Positions 26,476 to 40,972 of a stretch of DNA of 64,000 bases are shown in pieces. A program made the position numbers and the translations under genes. The notes beneath the pieces were generated by a model. That model was given only the letters and a program-made list of their open reading frames with translations. It was not told where the DNA came from and searched no databases. The DNA is taken from the NCBI RefSeq assembly GCF_001705515.1, contig NZ_MDJS01000001.1, positions 2,294,001 to 2,358,000 on the forward strand, read 5' to 3'. The stretch's first letter is position 1; each line of letters opens with the position of its first letter. The stretch is from Mucilaginibacter sp. PPCGB 2223. GTDB lineage: Bacteria > Bacteroidota > Bacteroidia > Sphingobacteriales > Sphingobacteriaceae.

Positions 26476-28857
26476 TTATTTTTTCCCGAATATGTTTTTA
26501 AATAATCCCTTGCTTTCCTCTTCGCTGCCATAGCCGTAACCATAACCATAGCCGTAGCCGTAACCATAGCCGTAGCCGTAAATCGAATTACCTTTTTGAT
26601 ATTTTATATCATTAACAATGATATAAGGGTTTTTCACCTTATTTGATTCTCTCAGCTCATTAATCAAATTCAGTTGCGGTTTATGCGTGTACTCTTCCCT
26701 CACAACGTAAAAAGTTATATCCGCAAACTTCTCAACCAACAATGCATCGGTAACAATCCCTACCGGAGCCGTGTCGATAACGATATAATCGAAATCACGC
26801 TTCAACTGGTCTATCAGCTTTTCAAGCTTAACATTCATTAATAATTCTGCAGGGTTTGGAGGAACCGGACCTGATGATATGAGGTAACAATTCTCATTAA
26901 ACCATGTTGGTTTTAGTATACTATGGTAGTCCGCCTGGTCTGATATCACATAGTTTGTAAAACCGTTTTGGTTATCCAGGCCCAGGTTGATAGAGAATTT
27001 AGGTTTGCGAAGGTCGAGTTCGAGAAATACTACTTTTTTGCCGCCAAGGGCCAGCGCGCTACCCAGGTTTAGAGACAGAAATGTTTTCCCCTCACCGCTC
27101 ATACTCGACGTAAACAGTAACACGTTAGGCTTACCCGGATTCACCAGGTACTGCAGGTTGGTGCGCAAACTTCTGAACTGTTCGGATATATTTGAGCGCG
27201 ACTCTTTGGTTACCATCAACGCTTCTTCGGATGTTTTATGGCCTATTTCTCCAACAATAGGTATACTTGTCTTCCTCTCGATATCATATTTGCTCATGAT
27301 CTTGGTGTTGAGGAATTCCTTGAGGCCTATGTAAATTGTTGGGATGATAATACCGAATACCAGCCCGACAAGGTAAATAATAGGTTTCTTGGGTTTAAAC
27401 GGATCAGGATCGCTCTTGGCATGCTCAATGATGCGGGTATTCGAAAACGTTGAAGTTTTGGCAATAGACGATTCTTCCTTCCTTTGCAGCAGGTACTGAT
27501 ACAAATCCTGCTGTATACTTTGTTTACGCAAAAAGTCGTCGTAAATACGTTGTATTTCGGGCACTTTGCTGATATCGCCCTGGATGGACAGCCCCTGTTT
27601 CTTTTTTTCGTTAAATTCTACTATTAAATTATGTTTATAGTTGTCAAACCCTTTTAGTAAAAGATTACGCTGATCGGCAAGTTGCCTGTCGATACTCTTA
27701 ATCTGAGGATTCTCATCGGTTAAAACCAGCTTTTGCCTTTGGCGTTCGAGCACCAGTGCGTTATAACTGTCAATAGCCGAGTTTAACCCGCCAACACTTA
27801 CACTTACATTGGTTGGTATAGGATTACCTGGTTTATACAGGTATTTTTGCATTTCATTAACTATCGCCAGTTGTGTGGCCTGGGCATTCAGTTCATCCGT
27901 GTTTTTTACCTGGTTTTGCATCAGCATCTGGGTTTTGGTACCCACATCCATCACATGGTTTTCCTGTTTAAATTTTTGGAATGCCTGTTGCAGCTCTCCC
28001 AACTGGCCAGCAACAAGATTCAACCTGCTATCAATAAATTTAATGGTACTGTCGGCTATCCTTTTTTTGTTTTCCAGATTTGCAGCCAGGTAATCTTTCA
28101 TCAACTGTTCTATGACAGCCTCGCCCTTGTTCGGGTTAGTATAACTGTAATTTAAGAAGATAGCCGAAGATGCCTTATCGGGTGTTGAAGGCATAAAGTT
28201 GGCTAAAAAATCGGCGATGGTGGCATCCTCCGATTGAATACTAAACCCATATTGTGCTGTTACATTTAAAGGCACAGATCTGTTTTTAAGTACAAGCGTA
28301 TACTGCTTTAATCTCACACTATCGCCAAAATGCGCTTTAATAGACGGACCGCCTTTTTTATTTTCGAGCACAAACTCCCTGCCGTTTAAAACATTCACAA
28401 TAAACGATTGCTCAACCGTATTGGGCGAATTGTATTTAACCGATATCTGAATAGGATATTCCTGATATATCTCGATTGCTTTGAAATGCAGTATCAGGTA
28501 CGTACGTACGTTGAGCTGGGTTTCTGCAACTACCTGACTGATCAGGTTGCGCGAGGTCAGTATCTCCAGCTGATCGTCAATGTTATTTTTGGGGATACCC
28601 GCGTTGAGCAACTGATCGCGGGCGGTATTTGAAGAAGTATTTCCTGCCGGGTTATCATCCTGTACCAATATTTTACCGGTAATATTCCATACCGGTGGGG
28701 TAAGGCTGGCGTTTACTACCGAAAGCGAGAAACAGATCAGGATACTTAAAACAAATAAGTACCAGTAGGTTAAAATTTTTGATAAAATTGCTTTAACGTC
28801 CAACCCGCCATCAACAGTTGCATTTTGCTCGGATATGTTGGTATTTATGTCGGTCAT
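26476..28857 (-). CDS. wzc: Polysaccharide co-polymerase with tyrosine kinase domain (Wzc-like)
   Basis: A 793-residue inner membrane protein controlling polysaccharide chain assembly and export. Two membrane segments (about 31-50 and 492-512) enclose a periplasmic Wzz-type domain with a coiled-coil part near 265-460. The cytoplasmic kinase has [10 protein letters not shown] (559-568, subunit contact), Walker A MSGEGKT (586-592), Walker A' [10 protein letters not shown] (610-619) and Walker B YIVIDTAP (691-698). The C-terminus has nine tyrosines alternating with glycine (760-777), the expected autophosphorylation cluster, here in an unusually regular form. The Wza-like gene lies five bases upstream. 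Confidence 0.93.
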   Translation of the reverse strand: MTDINTNISEQNATVDGGLDVKAILSKILTYWYLFVLSILICFSLSVVNASLTPPVWNITGKILVQDDNPAGNTSSNTARDQLLNAGIPKNNIDDQLEILTSRNLISQVVAETQLNVRTYLILHFKAIEIYQEYPIQISVKYNSPNTVEQSFIVNVLNGREFVLENKKGGPSIKAHFGDSVRLKQYTLVLKNRSVPLNVTAQYGFSIQSEDATIADFLANFMPSTPDKASSAIFLNYSYTNPNKGEAVIEQLMKDYLAANLENKKRIADSTIKFIDSRLNLVAGQLGELQQAFQKFKQENHVMDVGTKTQMLMQNQVKNTDELNAQATQLAIVNEMQKYLYKPGNPIPTNVSVSVGGLNSAIDSYNALVLERQRQKLVLTDENPQIKSIDRQLADQRNLLLKGFDNYKHNLIVEFNEKKKQGLSIQGDISKVPEIQRIYDDFLRKQSIQQDLYQYLLQRKEESSIAKTSTFSNTRIIEHAKSDPDPFKPKKPIIYLVGLVFGIIIPTIYIGLKEFLNTKIMSKYDIERKTSIPIVGEIGHKTSEEALMVTKESRSNISEQFRSLRTNLQYLVNPGKPNVLLFTSSMSGEGKTFLSLNLGSALALGGKKVVFLELDLRKPKFSINLGLDNQNGFTNYVISDQADYHSILKPTWFNENCYLISSGPVPPNPAELLMNVKLEKLIDQLKRDFDYIVIDTAPVGIVTDALLVEKFADITFYVVREEYTHKPQLNLINELRESNKVKNPYIIVNDIKYQKGNSIYGYGYGYGYGYGYGYGYGSEEESKGLFKNIFGKK
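26527..26580 (-). repeat. Gly-Tyr codon repeat at the end of wzc
   Basis: Nine near-identical six-base units (TAC or TAT with GGC or GGT) coding alternating Tyr-Gly, residues 760-777. It is a microsatellite-like array inside a gene; adding or losing units would keep the frame while changing the number of phosphorylatable tyrosines. Confidence 0.9.
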
Positions 28858-28862
28858 TAATT

Positions 28863-29669
28863 TTATCTTTTAATTAAAACTAAAATTGTGGTTAACAGCG
28901 AACCAGCCAGGGTATACAATGTTAAGTAGCGGTTAAATGTCTGATCGGTTGTTATACCTTTGGATTTGCTTGGGTTCGCTATCAAAACATCGTTATTTTG
29001 CAGGTAATAATATGGGGACTTTAATACCGCGCTGGTTTTTAGGTTAAGCCTGATGGTACTTAATGTTTTCGTGCTATCATTTTGGCGTAAAAGTAATACA
29101 TCATCCCGCTGGCCAAAATCAGTTAACCCGCCCGATAAGCCAATAGCATCAACTAAAGTAAATTTCTCGCTTGGTATAATATAGGCGCCGGGCTTTGCAA
29201 ACTCACCAACAAAAGTTACTTTGAAGCTTTTGTTTTTTATGATAACAATGGGATCATTGAAATACTTTGTAGCACGCTCTTTAACTGCAACCTGGGCTTG
29301 TTCAATAGTCAGGCCCTCAACCTTAATTTTCCCTAATTCGGGCAACTCAACATATCCGTCTTTATCAACAAGGTAACCACTCGATTCAAAACCCAATACC
29401 GCAGTTTGTGAAGCTACAACGGTAGTGTTAACAGTATTGATGGTTTGGGTAGAACCCAGGTCGATAGTATAAACATTGATTGAAAGTACCTGATCAGGAC
29501 GTATAACCGGAATAGTAAAATTTGCCAGCTTTATGGAAGCAAGTTTTGTAGAATCGGGGATGTCCTGAAAATATTTGAGTTGCTTGGTCGATCCGCAGGA
29601 ACATAAACCAATAACAACCAAGGCAAATAAATGACCAACTAATATGTTTTTTGAGTAAAGCTTAAGCAT
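28863..29669 (-). CDS. wza: Outer membrane polysaccharide export lipoprotein (Wza-like, OPX)
   Basis: A 268-residue lipoprotein. The N-terminal hydrophobic segment ends in a lipobox, Leu-Cys-Ser-Cys, with Cys25 the likely lipidated residue. PVIRPDQVLSINVYTID opens the poly-export (PES) domain, and the following YLVDKDGYVELPELGKIKVE and FVGEFAKPGAYIIPSEKFT belong to the PES and SLBB domains. A C-terminal hydrophobic helix (LAGSLLTTILVLI) ends in Lys-Arg, unlike E. coli Wza, but is usual in Bacteroidota members. It is the first gene of the operon and is paired with wzc, forming the translocon across periplasm and outer membrane. Confidence 0.9.
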   Translation of the reverse strand: MLKLYSKNILVGHLFALVVIGLCSCGSTKQLKYFQDIPDSTKLASIKLANFTIPVIRPDQVLSINVYTIDLGSTQTINTVNTTVVASQTAVLGFESSGYLVDKDGYVELPELGKIKVEGLTIEQAQVAVKERATKYFNDPIVIIKNKSFKVTFVGEFAKPGAYIIPSEKFTLVDAIGLSGGLTDFGQRDDVLLLRQNDSTKTLSTIRLNLKTSAVLKSPYYYLQNNDVLIANPSKSKGITTDQTFNRYLTLYTLAGSLLTTILVLIKR

Positions 29670-29735
29670 GAGGTAGTACTAAGTTTTAAATACTGGTCAA
29701 AACTGTATGTTTTTTGCCAATTCAGGGGATTTGAC

Positions 29736-29767
29736 GCAATATACGAATTATATCTATTGCCCTCAAA
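29736..29767 (-). promoter_or_regulatory. Candidate promoter of the polysaccharide operon
   Basis: On the minus strand a TTTG (29764-29767) is followed after 20 bases by TATATTGC, a near match to the Bacteroidota -7 box TAnnTTTG. This would give a leader of about 60 bases ahead of the wza ATG at 29669. The surrounding 200 bases are very rich in A and T and contain no gene. No UpxY/RfaH-like antiterminator gene is seen in the window. Confidence 0.5.
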
Positions 29768-29883
29768 TAAAAACTTCGTTTTTTTTAAAATAAAGCTCAA
29801 TATTCAATATTAATTATACTTTTTCTTAATTAAAATTGCGATTTTGATAAAATGTGGGCGTAATTTTATTCTTTAGTTAACCG

Positions 29884-30195
29884 CTATGCCTGGCCTACGG
29901 TACCGCCAAAATTCATAGGGAAGCCAATATGTTCATCCTGTATATTAATACGTCCGTTTGCCGACTCAAATTTTTCAATATTGTCGCTTAATGCATTCAA
30001 TAAACGCTTGGCATGTTCCGGGGTTAAGATGATGCGCGATTTTACCCTGGCTTTAGGCACACCGGGCATAATGCGTATAAAATCAATTACAAATTCAGAG
30101 TTTGAGTGGGTAATGATTGCCAGGTTGGAATATGTTCCTTCTGCAACCTCTTCTGCCAGTTCAATGTTTATCTGGTTATCGTTTTGCTCTGCCAT
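29884..30195 (-). CDS. DUF3467 domain protein
   Basis: A 103-residue protein matching DUF3467 along its length: the pattern SNLAIITHSNSEFVIDFI followed by KSRIILTPEHAKRLLNALSD is characteristic. The role is unknown. In Bacteroidota it commonly lies just downstream of rpoC, as here, but a strong terminator hairpin separates the two, so it may be expressed by read-through or a promoter I do not see. No signal peptide; expected in the cytoplasm. Confidence 0.85.
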   Translation of the reverse strand: MAEQNDNQINIELAEEVAEGTYSNLAIITHSNSEFVIDFIRIMPGVPKARVKSRIILTPEHAKRLLNALSDNIEKFESANGRINIQDEHIGFPMNFGGTVGQA

Positions 30196-30210
30196 AATGG
30201 TATAAAAATA

Positions 30211-30241
30211 AAAAAGTCCTCCCGTAAAAGAGAGGACTTTT
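30211..30241 (-). terminator. Terminator after rpoC
   Basis: A perfect ten-base stem (AAAAGTCCTC / GAGGACTTTT) with a ten-base loop, followed on the minus strand by a T-rich tail. It lies 24 bases after the rpoC stop and 16 bases before the DUF3467 start. Confidence 0.85.
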
Positions 30242-30264
30242 GAAAGTTTATTTGTAGACGGAAA

Positions 30265-34548
<4,284 letters not shown>

Positions 34549-34565
34549 AGCTCTTTTGTTTTAGA

Positions 34566-34634
34566 GTTGTCAGTTGCGAGTTGCGGGTTACCAGTTTTAA
34601 ACTGACAACTCACAACCCACAACCCGCAACTTAT
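34566..34634. repeat. Period-7 inverted array between rpoB and rpoC
   Basis: GTT occurs at 34566, 34573, 34580, 34587 and 34594, and its reverse complement AAC at 34600, 34607, 34614, 34621 and 34628, so five 7-base units face five complementary ones. The transcript would fold into a hairpin with a three-base loop region. The array begins right at the rpoB stop codon (34631-34633). Confidence 0.85.
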
Positions 34635-37600
34635 TCTAATGTGATATCCAAACCTAAACCTCTTAACTCGTGAACCAATACGTTGAATGATTCAGGAACC
34701 GATGGCGTAGGCAGGTTTTCGCCTTTTACAATAGCCTCGTAAGTTTTGGCACGGCCCACAACGTCGTCCGACTTCACAGTCAGGATCTCCTGCAGGATAT
34801 TGGCGGCACCGAATGCTTCGAGTGCCCAAACCTCCATCTCACCAAAACGCTGACCACCAAACTGAGCTTTACCGCCCAATGGTTGTTGTGTGATGAGCGA
34901 GTATGGCCCGATAGAACGTGCGTGCATCTTATCATCAACCATGTGACCCAGTTTCAGCATATAGATAATACCTACTGTGGTTGGCTGATCGAAGCGATCG
35001 CCGGTTAAGCCGTTGTGTAAGTAAGTACGGCCCGATTCAGGTAAGCCTGCTTTTTTGATCCAGTGCTCAACTTCTTCGTGACTTGCACCATCAAATATCG
35101 GGGTAGCGAACTTAACGCCCAGCTCTTTACCGGCCCAGCCTAATACAGTTTCGTAAATCTGGCCAAGGTTCATACGCGAAGGTACGCCCAGCGGGTTAAG
35201 TACAATATCAACCGGTGTTCCGTCTTCAAGGAATGGCATATCCTCATCGCGTACGATACGGGCAACAATACCTTTGTTACCGTGGCGGCCGGCCATTTTA
35301 TCACCTACTTTAAGCTTACGCTTTTTAGCGATGTAAACTTTAGCCATTTGTACGATACCCGATGGAAGCTCATCACCTACGCTGATCGCGAATTTATCGC
35401 GACGATAAGCGCCCAGTTCCTCGTTTACTTTGATGTTATAGTTGTGCAGCAACAATTTGATCTGCTCGTTCTTGTCATCATCAGTGGTCCATTTTGTTGG
35501 GTTGATGTTGTTGTAATCAAGCTCGATCAGTATTTTTTGGGTGAATTTAACACCTTTTGCTACCAGCAGTTCTTTATAAACATTGTATACACCTTGCGAT
35601 GTTTTGCCGTTAACGATCTCGAATAATTTATCAACCAACAGGTTTTTCAGATCTTTAATAGCTTTTTCGTGTTTGGTATCCAGTTTATCGATGGCAGCTT
35701 TTTCTTCTGCTTTCGATGTCTTTTTAGCACGCGAGAACAATTTGGTATCAATAACCACGCCGCTGATTGATGGCGGGGTTTTTAATGATGCATCTTTCAC
35801 GTCGCCTGCTTTATCACCAAATATCGCACGTAACAGTTTTTCTTCCGGTGAAGGGTCAGACTCACCTTTAGGCGTGATCTTACCGATCAGGATATCGCCT
35901 TCTTTAACTTCGGCGCCTATGCGGATGATACCGTTTTCGTCGAGGTCCTTGGTAGCTTCTTCAGATACGTTCGGGATATCAGGTGTCAATTCCTCTTCAC
36001 CACGTTTAGTATCGCGAACTTCCAGTTCAAACTCTTCAACGTGGATCGAAGTGAAGATATCCTGCGATACCACACGCTCAGAGATCACGATCGCATCCTC
36101 AAAGTTAAACCCTTGCCAAGGCATGAAAGCAACCTTCATGTTACGGCCAAGCGCTAACTCGCCGTCTTGTGTTGCGTAACCTTCGCAAAGTACCTGTCCT
36201 TTTTCAACGCGCTGGCCTTTTCTAACGATAGGCTTCAGGTTGATGGTGGTGCTTTGGTTGGTTTTCTTGAACTTGATTAAGCGGTATGATTTGCTGTCGC
36301 CTTCAAAAGATACCAAACGGTCATCTTCGTTGCGATCGTATTTAATACGGATCTCAGTAGCATCAACATACTCAACCACGCCATCGCCTTCGGCGTTGAT
36401 GAGCGTACGGGAGTCTTTTGCCACACGGCCTTCCAAGCCTGTACCTACTATAGGCGCTTCAGGGCGCAATAACGGTACGGCCTGGCGTTGCATGTTCGAT
36501 CCCATCAGCGCACGGTTAGCGTCATCATGCTCCAGGAACGGAATTAACGATGCCGCGATAGACGTGATCTGGTTAGGTGCGATATCCATGTAATCCAGCC
36601 TGGTTGGCTCGATGATCGGGAAGTCGCCCTCGAAACGTGCTTTAACACGTGGTGTAGCAAAGTTACCATTGTCGTCATATACAGCGTTGGCCTGGCCGAT
36701 AGTTTTACCGTCCTCGTCTTCTGCCGACAGGTAGATCACGTCTTCGTTCATCATTACCTTGCCATCTTCAACACGTTTGTATGGTGTTTCGATGAAACCA
36801 AGGTTATTGATCTTAGCGTGGATACACAATGAAGAGATCAGACCGATGTTCGGACCTTCGGGAGTTTCGATAGTACACAGACGACCGTAGTGGGTGTAGT
36901 GAACGTCGCGAACCTCGAAGCCTGCACGCTCGCGCGACAGACCGCCGGGGCCTAAGGCCGACAGACGACGCTTGTGCGTGATCTCCGCCAGCGGATTGGT
37001 TTGATCCATGAACTGTGATAACTGGTTTGTTCCGAAGAACGAGTTGATCACAGATGATAAGGTACGCGCGTTGATCAGGTCGGTCGGGGTAAATACCTCG
37101 TTGTCGCGGATGTTCATACGCTCGCGGATGGTACGTGCCATACGGGCCAAACCTACACCAAACTGTGCGTACAATTGCTCACCAACGGTACGTACACGGC
37201 GGTTCGACAAGTGGTCGATATCATCGACCTCAGCTTTGGAGTTGATCAGTTTGATCAGGTATTTAACAATGGCGATGATATCGTCTTTAGTTAAAACCTT
37301 CACCTCCATCGGTGTGGTCAGCTTCAGTTTACGGTTGATGCGGTAACGGCCCACATCGCCCAGGTCATATCGCTTATCAGAGAAGAACAAACGGTCGATA
37401 ATACCACGTGCGGTTTCCTCATCAGGTGGTTCGGCGTTACGCAGCTGGCGATAGATATGCTCAACGGCTTCTTTCTCTGAGTTAGAAGTATCTTTTTGTA
37501 AAGTATTGTAAATGATGGTATAATCGCCGCTGGTGGTGTTATCTTCCTTGTTGAGGATGATGGTTTTAACACCGGCATCGATTATCATATCTATATGATC

Positions 37601-38434
37601 GTCTTCCAGTACGGTTTCGCGCTCTAAAATGATCTCGTTCCTGTCGATCGAAACTACCTCACCGGTATCCTCGTCAACAAAGTCTTCAACCCATTTTTTA
37701 AGCACCCTTGCAGCAAGCTTGCGGCCGATGAATTTCTTCAGGCCCGATTTGCTCACTTTTACCTCGTCGGCCAGTTCGAACAACTCGAGGATGTCTTTAT
37801 CCGAGTCGTAACCGATGGCGCGCAACAGGGTGGTAACCGGGAATTTTTTCTTACGGTCGATGTAGGCATACATTACGTTGTTCACGTCTGTAGCGAACTC
37901 GATCCACGAACCTTTGAAAGGTATTACACGGGCCGAGTATAATTTGGTACCGTTGGTGTGGCGGCTTTGGCCAAAAAACACACCTGGCGAACGATGTAAC
38001 TGCGATACAATTACGCGCTCGGCACCATTGATAACGAAGGTACCTTTCGGAGTCATGTATGGGATGGTACCCAGGTAAACATCCTGTACTATCGTTTCAA
38101 AATCTTCGTGCTCCTCGTCATTACATGATAAACGTAATTTGGCTTTCAGAGGCACGCTGTGGGTTAACCCGCGCTCGATACACTCTTGTATATCGTAACG
38201 TGGCGGATCGATAAAATAGTCCAGAAACTCGAGAACAAAGATGTTACGCGAATCTGAGATCGGAAAATTTTCGGCAAATACTTTAAATAAGCCTTCTTTA
38301 TGACGGTTATCCGAAGTAGTTTGTAATTGAAAAAATTCCTGGAATGATTGTAACTGAACATCCAGAAAATCAGGATAGTCTAACACTTTCCTGCTGGTTG
38401 CAAAGTTTACTCTTTGATTTATTTCGTTTGCCAA
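34631..38434 (-). CDS. rpoB: DNA-directed RNA polymerase subunit beta
   Basis: A 1267-residue subunit of RNA polymerase. I chose the TTG at 38434, giving [11 protein letters not shown], because Bacteroidota RpoB proteins begin at this point and are about 1268 residues long; the frame runs open upstream to 38554 but that part is unrelated in sequence and overlaps a repeat. [20 protein letters not shown] and [19 protein letters not shown] form the rifampicin region with the usual sensitive residues. [20 protein letters not shown] active-site residues appear as [17 protein letters not shown]. The gene starts after a terminator-like hairpin behind rplL. Confidence 0.96.
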   Translation of the reverse strand: MANEINQRVNFATSRKVLDYPDFLDVQLQSFQEFFQLQTTSDNRHKEGLFKVFAENFPISDSRNIFVLEFLDYFIDPPRYDIQECIERGLTHSVPLKAKLRLSCNDEEHEDFETIVQDVYLGTIPYMTPKGTFVINGAERVIVSQLHRSPGVFFGQSRHTNGTKLYSARVIPFKGSWIEFATDVNNVMYAYIDRKKKFPVTTLLRAIGYDSDKDILELFELADEVKVSKSGLKKFIGRKLAARVLKKWVEDFVDEDTGEVVSIDRNEIILERETVLEDDHIDMIIDAGVKTIILNKEDNTTSGDYTIIYNTLQKDTSNSEKEAVEHIYRQLRNAEPPDEETARGIIDRLFFSDKRYDLGDVGRYRINRKLKLTTPMEVKVLTKDDIIAIVKYLIKLINSKAEVDDIDHLSNRRVRTVGEQLYAQFGVGLARMARTIRERMNIRDNEVFTPTDLINARTLSSVINSFFGTNQLSQFMDQTNPLAEITHKRRLSALGPGGLSRERAGFEVRDVHYTHYGRLCTIETPEGPNIGLISSLCIHAKINNLGFIETPYKRVEDGKVMMNEDVIYLSAEDEDGKTIGQANAVYDDNGNFATPRVKARFEGDFPIIEPTRLDYMDIAPNQITSIAASLIPFLEHDDANRALMGSNMQRQAVPLLRPEAPIVGTGLEGRVAKDSRTLINAEGDGVVEYVDATEIRIKYDRNEDDRLVSFEGDSKSYRLIKFKKTNQSTTINLKPIVRKGQRVEKGQVLCEGYATQDGELALGRNMKVAFMPWQGFNFEDAIVISERVVSQDIFTSIHVEEFELEVRDTKRGEEELTPDIPNVSEEATKDLDENGIIRIGAEVKEGDILIGKITPKGESDPSPEEKLLRAIFGDKAGDVKDASLKTPPSISGVVIDTKLFSRAKKTSKAEEKAAIDKLDTKHEKAIKDLKNLLVDKLFEIVNGKTSQGVYNVYKELLVAKGVKFTQKILIELDYNNINPTKWTTDDDKNEQIKLLLHNYNIKVNEELGAYRRDKFAISVGDELPSGIVQMAKVYIAKKRKLKVGDKMAGRHGNKGIVARIVRDEDMPFLEDGTPVDIVLNPLGVPSRMNLGQIYETVLGWAGKELGVKFATPIFDGASHEEVEHWIKKAGLPESGRTYLHNGLTGDRFDQPTTVGIIYMLKLGHMVDDKMHARSIGPYSLITQQPLGGKAQFGGQRFGEMEVWALEAFGAANILQEILTVKSDDVVGRAKTYEAIVKGENLPTPSVPESFNVLVHELRGLGLDITLE

Positions 38435-38469
38435 GGTATTATAATTTAATTTTATTAGTAACCTTATTT

Positions 38470-38560
38470 GAGATGTGAGATATGAGTATTTGGATGTGCT
38501 GACCAAGCTAAACAGCTGACTGGCAACACCTTTGCATAATATCCCGGCACTCAAATCTCA
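38470..38560. repeat. Degenerate period-7 array in the rpoB leader
   Basis: GAGAT at 38470 and 38477 and GAGT at 38484 follow a 7-base period; on the other side ACTC at 38549 and TCTC at 38556 are the complementary words. It is a shorter and more worn version of the arrays seen elsewhere in the window. Confidence 0.45.
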
Positions 38561-38589
38561 TTCGCCGGAGATGTATGCAATATAAACGA

Positions 38590-38629
38590 CAATAGACCCC
38601 GACCAAATCCATGGTCGGAGTCTTTATTG
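38590..38629 (-). terminator. Hairpin between rplL and rpoB
   Basis: Long imperfect stem: GACCCCGACC pairs with GGTCGGAGTC with one mismatch, extended by complementary CAATA/TATTG ends. The T-run is poor, so it may act as an attenuator or processing site that sets the ratio of L7/L12 to RNA polymerase rather than a full terminator. Confidence 0.65.
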
Positions 38630-38650
38630 TTAAACTAAAGTTGGGTTAAA

Positions 38651-39034
38651 TTACTTAACCTCAACAACAGCACCTGCTTCTTCTAATTGTTTTTTCAGGC
38701 TCTCAGCTTCTTCTTTAGTTACACCGGTTTTCAACTCTTTTGGAGCGCCGTCAACTAAGTCTTTAGCTTCTTTCAAACCTAAACCGGTTAAGTCTTTTAC
38801 CAGTTTAACAACTGCTAATTTCTGACCACCAGCTTCTTTCAGGATAACGTCGAATGCAGTTTGTACTGCTTCTGCTGCCGGAGCGTCGCCGCCACCTGCA
38901 GGGGCTGCTGCTACTGCAACTGCTGCTGCTGCCGGCTCAATGCCGTACTCGTCTTTTAAGATCTGAGCTAGTTCGTTTACTTCTTTTACTGTCAAGTTTA
39001 CCAACTGTTCAGCAAACGCTTTTAAATCTGCCAT
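38651..39034 (-). CDS. rplL: 50S ribosomal protein L7/L12
   Basis: A 127-residue stalk protein. The N-terminal dimerisation part ([20 protein letters not shown]) is followed by the flexible Ala/Gly/Pro hinge and the globular domain [20 protein letters not shown] and [17 protein letters not shown], which binds translation factors. It lies 65 bases after rplJ in the usual order. Confidence 0.97.
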   Translation of the reverse strand: MADLKAFAEQLVNLTVKEVNELAQILKDEYGIEPAAAAVAVAAAPAGGGDAPAAEAVQTAFDVILKEAGGQKLAVVKLVKDLTGLGLKEAKDLVDGAPKELKTGVTKEEAESLKKQLEEAGAVVEVK

Positions 39035-39099
39035 TATTGTAAATTTTAATTTTTAATGCTTTTGTTTTTTAATGCTGGTCTGTTTACTGAGGCGACCAA

Positions 39100-39618
39100 T
39101 TAACCTCTTTCTTGTAAAGTTTTAACTAAGCCGGCTATTGTTGTACCGCCCGATTGAAGAGCAGAAAGAACATTTTTAGCTGGCGATTGCAATAAGCCAA
39201 TGATCTCGCCGATTAATTGCTCTTTCGATTTCAGGTTTACCAGGGCGTCTAATTGATTATCGCCGATGAATACGGCCGAATCAATGTAGGCTGCCTTTAA
39301 AACCGGTTTATCACCTTGTTTACGTAACTGTTTGATCAGTTTTGCCGGGGCAGTGCCTGATTTTGAGAACATAACCGATGACGAACCTTTTAAAACGCCA
39401 TAGATATCGGTAAAATCGCCACCCACGGCTTCCATAGCTTTTTTAATCAGGGTGTTTTTTGTTACCTGGATCTTGATGTCGTTTTCAAAGCATTTACGAC
39501 GGATATCGTTAATTTTTGCAACTGTTAAGTTTGAGGTATCGGTAATATAGAAGTTACCGTACTCTTTCATTTGTTCAGCAAGGGCGAGAACAACGTCGTG
39601 TTTTTCTTCTTTATTCAT
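39100..39618 (-). CDS. rplJ: 50S ribosomal protein L10
   Basis: A 172-residue protein that anchors L7/L12 dimers on the 50S stalk. NFYITDTSNLTVAKINDIRR and VTKNTLIKKAMEA are the conserved N-terminal rRNA-binding segments; the C-terminal helix binds L12. It begins two bases after the rplA stop, leaving no room for the L10-leader structure found in many bacteria. Confidence 0.96.
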   Translation of the reverse strand: MNKEEKHDVVLALAEQMKEYGNFYITDTSNLTVAKINDIRRKCFENDIKIQVTKNTLIKKAMEAVGGDFTDIYGVLKGSSSVMFSKSGTAPAKLIKQLRKQGDKPVLKAAYIDSAVFIGDNQLDALVNLKSKEQLIGEIIGLLQSPAKNVLSALQSGGTTIAGLVKTLQERG

Positions 39619-39620
39619 GA

Positions 39621-40319
39621 TTAGATCCCCGCTACTGTTTTAGTTTCAACTTCGATTCCGGGAGACATAGTCGAAGAGATGTGAATACTCTTGAAATATG
39701 TTCCTTTTGCTGCTGATGGTTTTAATTTTGAAATGGTTTGGATAACTTCCAAAGCGTTTTCATAAATTTTTTCAGCAGGGAAAGATACTTTTCCTATTGA
39801 GGCATGGATGATACCGGTTTTATCAACCTTGAAATCGATCTTACCACCTTTTACCTCGGTCACAGCTTTACCAACTTCGGTAGTTACTGTACCCGATTTA
39901 GGGTTAGGCATTAAGTTACGCGGACCAAGCACACGGCCTAATCTACCTACCTTAGCCATAACGCTCGGCATAGTGATGATAATATCAACATCAGTCCATC
40001 CACCTTCAATCTTGGCAATGTAATCGTCCAAGCCTACATAATCTGCACCTGCGTCTTTGGCTTCCTGCTCTTTGTCAGGAGTACAAAGTACCAATACACG
40101 TACAGTTTTGCCGGTTCCATGAGGTAAGGTTGCAATACCACGCACCATTTGATTGGCTTTACGCGGATCGACACCTAAACGAACATCTATATCAACTGAT
40201 GAATCAAACTTGGTAGTCGTAATATCTTTTACCAAAGCCGATGCATCCTGTAAAGAATACGCTTTATTAACCTCAATCTTGGAGAGTGCCGTTTTTTGAT
40301 TTTTTGTTAATCTTGCCAC
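39621..40319 (-). CDS. rplA: 50S ribosomal protein L1
   Basis: A 232-residue protein of the L1 stalk. [20 protein letters not shown] is the family signature. The start is a GTG at 40319 (MARLTKNQK in the protein), supported by alignment with the known N-terminus. L1 also acts as a translational repressor of its own operon in other bacteria; I see no clear mimic site here. Confidence 0.97.
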   Translation of the reverse strand: MARLTKNQKTALSKIEVNKAYSLQDASALVKDITTTKFDSSVDIDVRLGVDPRKANQMVRGIATLPHGTGKTVRVLVLCTPDKEQEAKDAGADYVGLDDYIAKIEGGWTDVDIIITMPSVMAKVGRLGRVLGPRNLMPNPKSGTVTTEVGKAVTEVKGGKIDFKVDKTGIIHASIGKVSFPAEKIYENALEVIQTISKLKPSAAKGTYFKSIHISSTMSPGIEVETKTVAGI

Positions 40320-40342
40320 TGTCTTAAACTGATTTTAATGAA

Positions 40343-40786
40343 TTAATTATTCCAGGGCGCTGTACCAGAAACGGTAATTCCCATACTGCGTGCGGTACCG
40401 GCAACCATTTTCATGGCCGACTCTACTGTGAACGCGTTCAAATCTGTCATTTTATCTTTGGCGATTGTCTCAACCTGTGCCCAGCTTACGCTCGATACTT
40501 TTTTACGGTTGGGCTCTGCCGAACCACTCTTTAAACCTGTGGCTTCCAGCAACTGGATAGCAACGGGTGGAGTTTTGATGATAAAGTCGAAAGATTTGTC
40601 GACATACACGGTGATTACCACCGGTAACACTTTACCTGGCCTGTCTTGGGTACGGGCATTAAACTGCTTGCAAAACTCCATGATGTTTACACCTTTAGCA
40701 CCCAGTGCCGGGCCTATTGGTGGAGATGGGTTTGCTGCGCCGCCTTTAACCTGTAGTTTTACTAACGCACCTACTTCTTTTGCCAT
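40343..40786 (-). CDS. rplK: 50S ribosomal protein L11
   Basis: A 147-residue protein binding the GTPase-associated region of 23S r[23 protein letters not shown] with the conserved prolines and [17 protein letters not shown] at the C-terminus are diagnostic. It is the first gene after the nusG-rplK gap, which holds a period-7 inverted array. Confidence 0.97.
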   Translation of the reverse strand: MAKEVGALVKLQVKGGAANPSPPIGPALGAKGVNIMEFCKQFNARTQDRPGKVLPVVITVYVDKSFDFIIKTPPVAIQLLEATGLKSGSAEPNRKKVSSVSWAQVETIAKDKMTDLNAFTVESAMKMVAGTARSMGITVSGTAPWNN

Positions 40787-40846
40787 TTTAATTTACTTTA
40801 TTTAATACTCAATGTTAGTAGTGGAAGCTATGTAACATTTGCCTTT

Positions 40847-40971
40847 GTGAGTGGTGAGTTGTGAATAGCGAGTGATTAGCTCTTTAATTCTCAAATCATC
40901 ACACCTTTATATTTTTTCGTTGGCTGTGGCTGCAAGTAATGATTCCCTACTCACTATTCACCACTCACCAA
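40847..40971. repeat. Period-7 inverted array between nusG and rplK
   Basis: GTGA occurs at 40847, 40854 and 40861, with GCGA at 40868; TCAC, its reverse complement, occurs at 40951, 40958 and 40965. The arms are 80 bases apart and the second ends one base before the nusG stop codon. No promoter was found in the gap. Confidence 0.75.
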
Positions 40972-40972
40972 A

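Noticed and set aside
1..29700. Recent horizontal transfer of the polysaccharide operon
   Set aside because: Such loci often move, but I saw no insertion sequence, tRNA-end duplication or sharp composition boundary here, and cannot measure composition reliably by eye.
38434..38554. N-terminal extension of RpoB to 1307 residues
   Set aside because: The added 40 residues do not match RpoB, cover a degenerate array and would make the protein longer than family members; the TTG at 38434 fits.
39619..39700. L10-leader regulatory structure ahead of rplJ
   Set aside because: rplA ends two bases before rplJ, so the leader would have to lie inside rplA and no such structure is visible.
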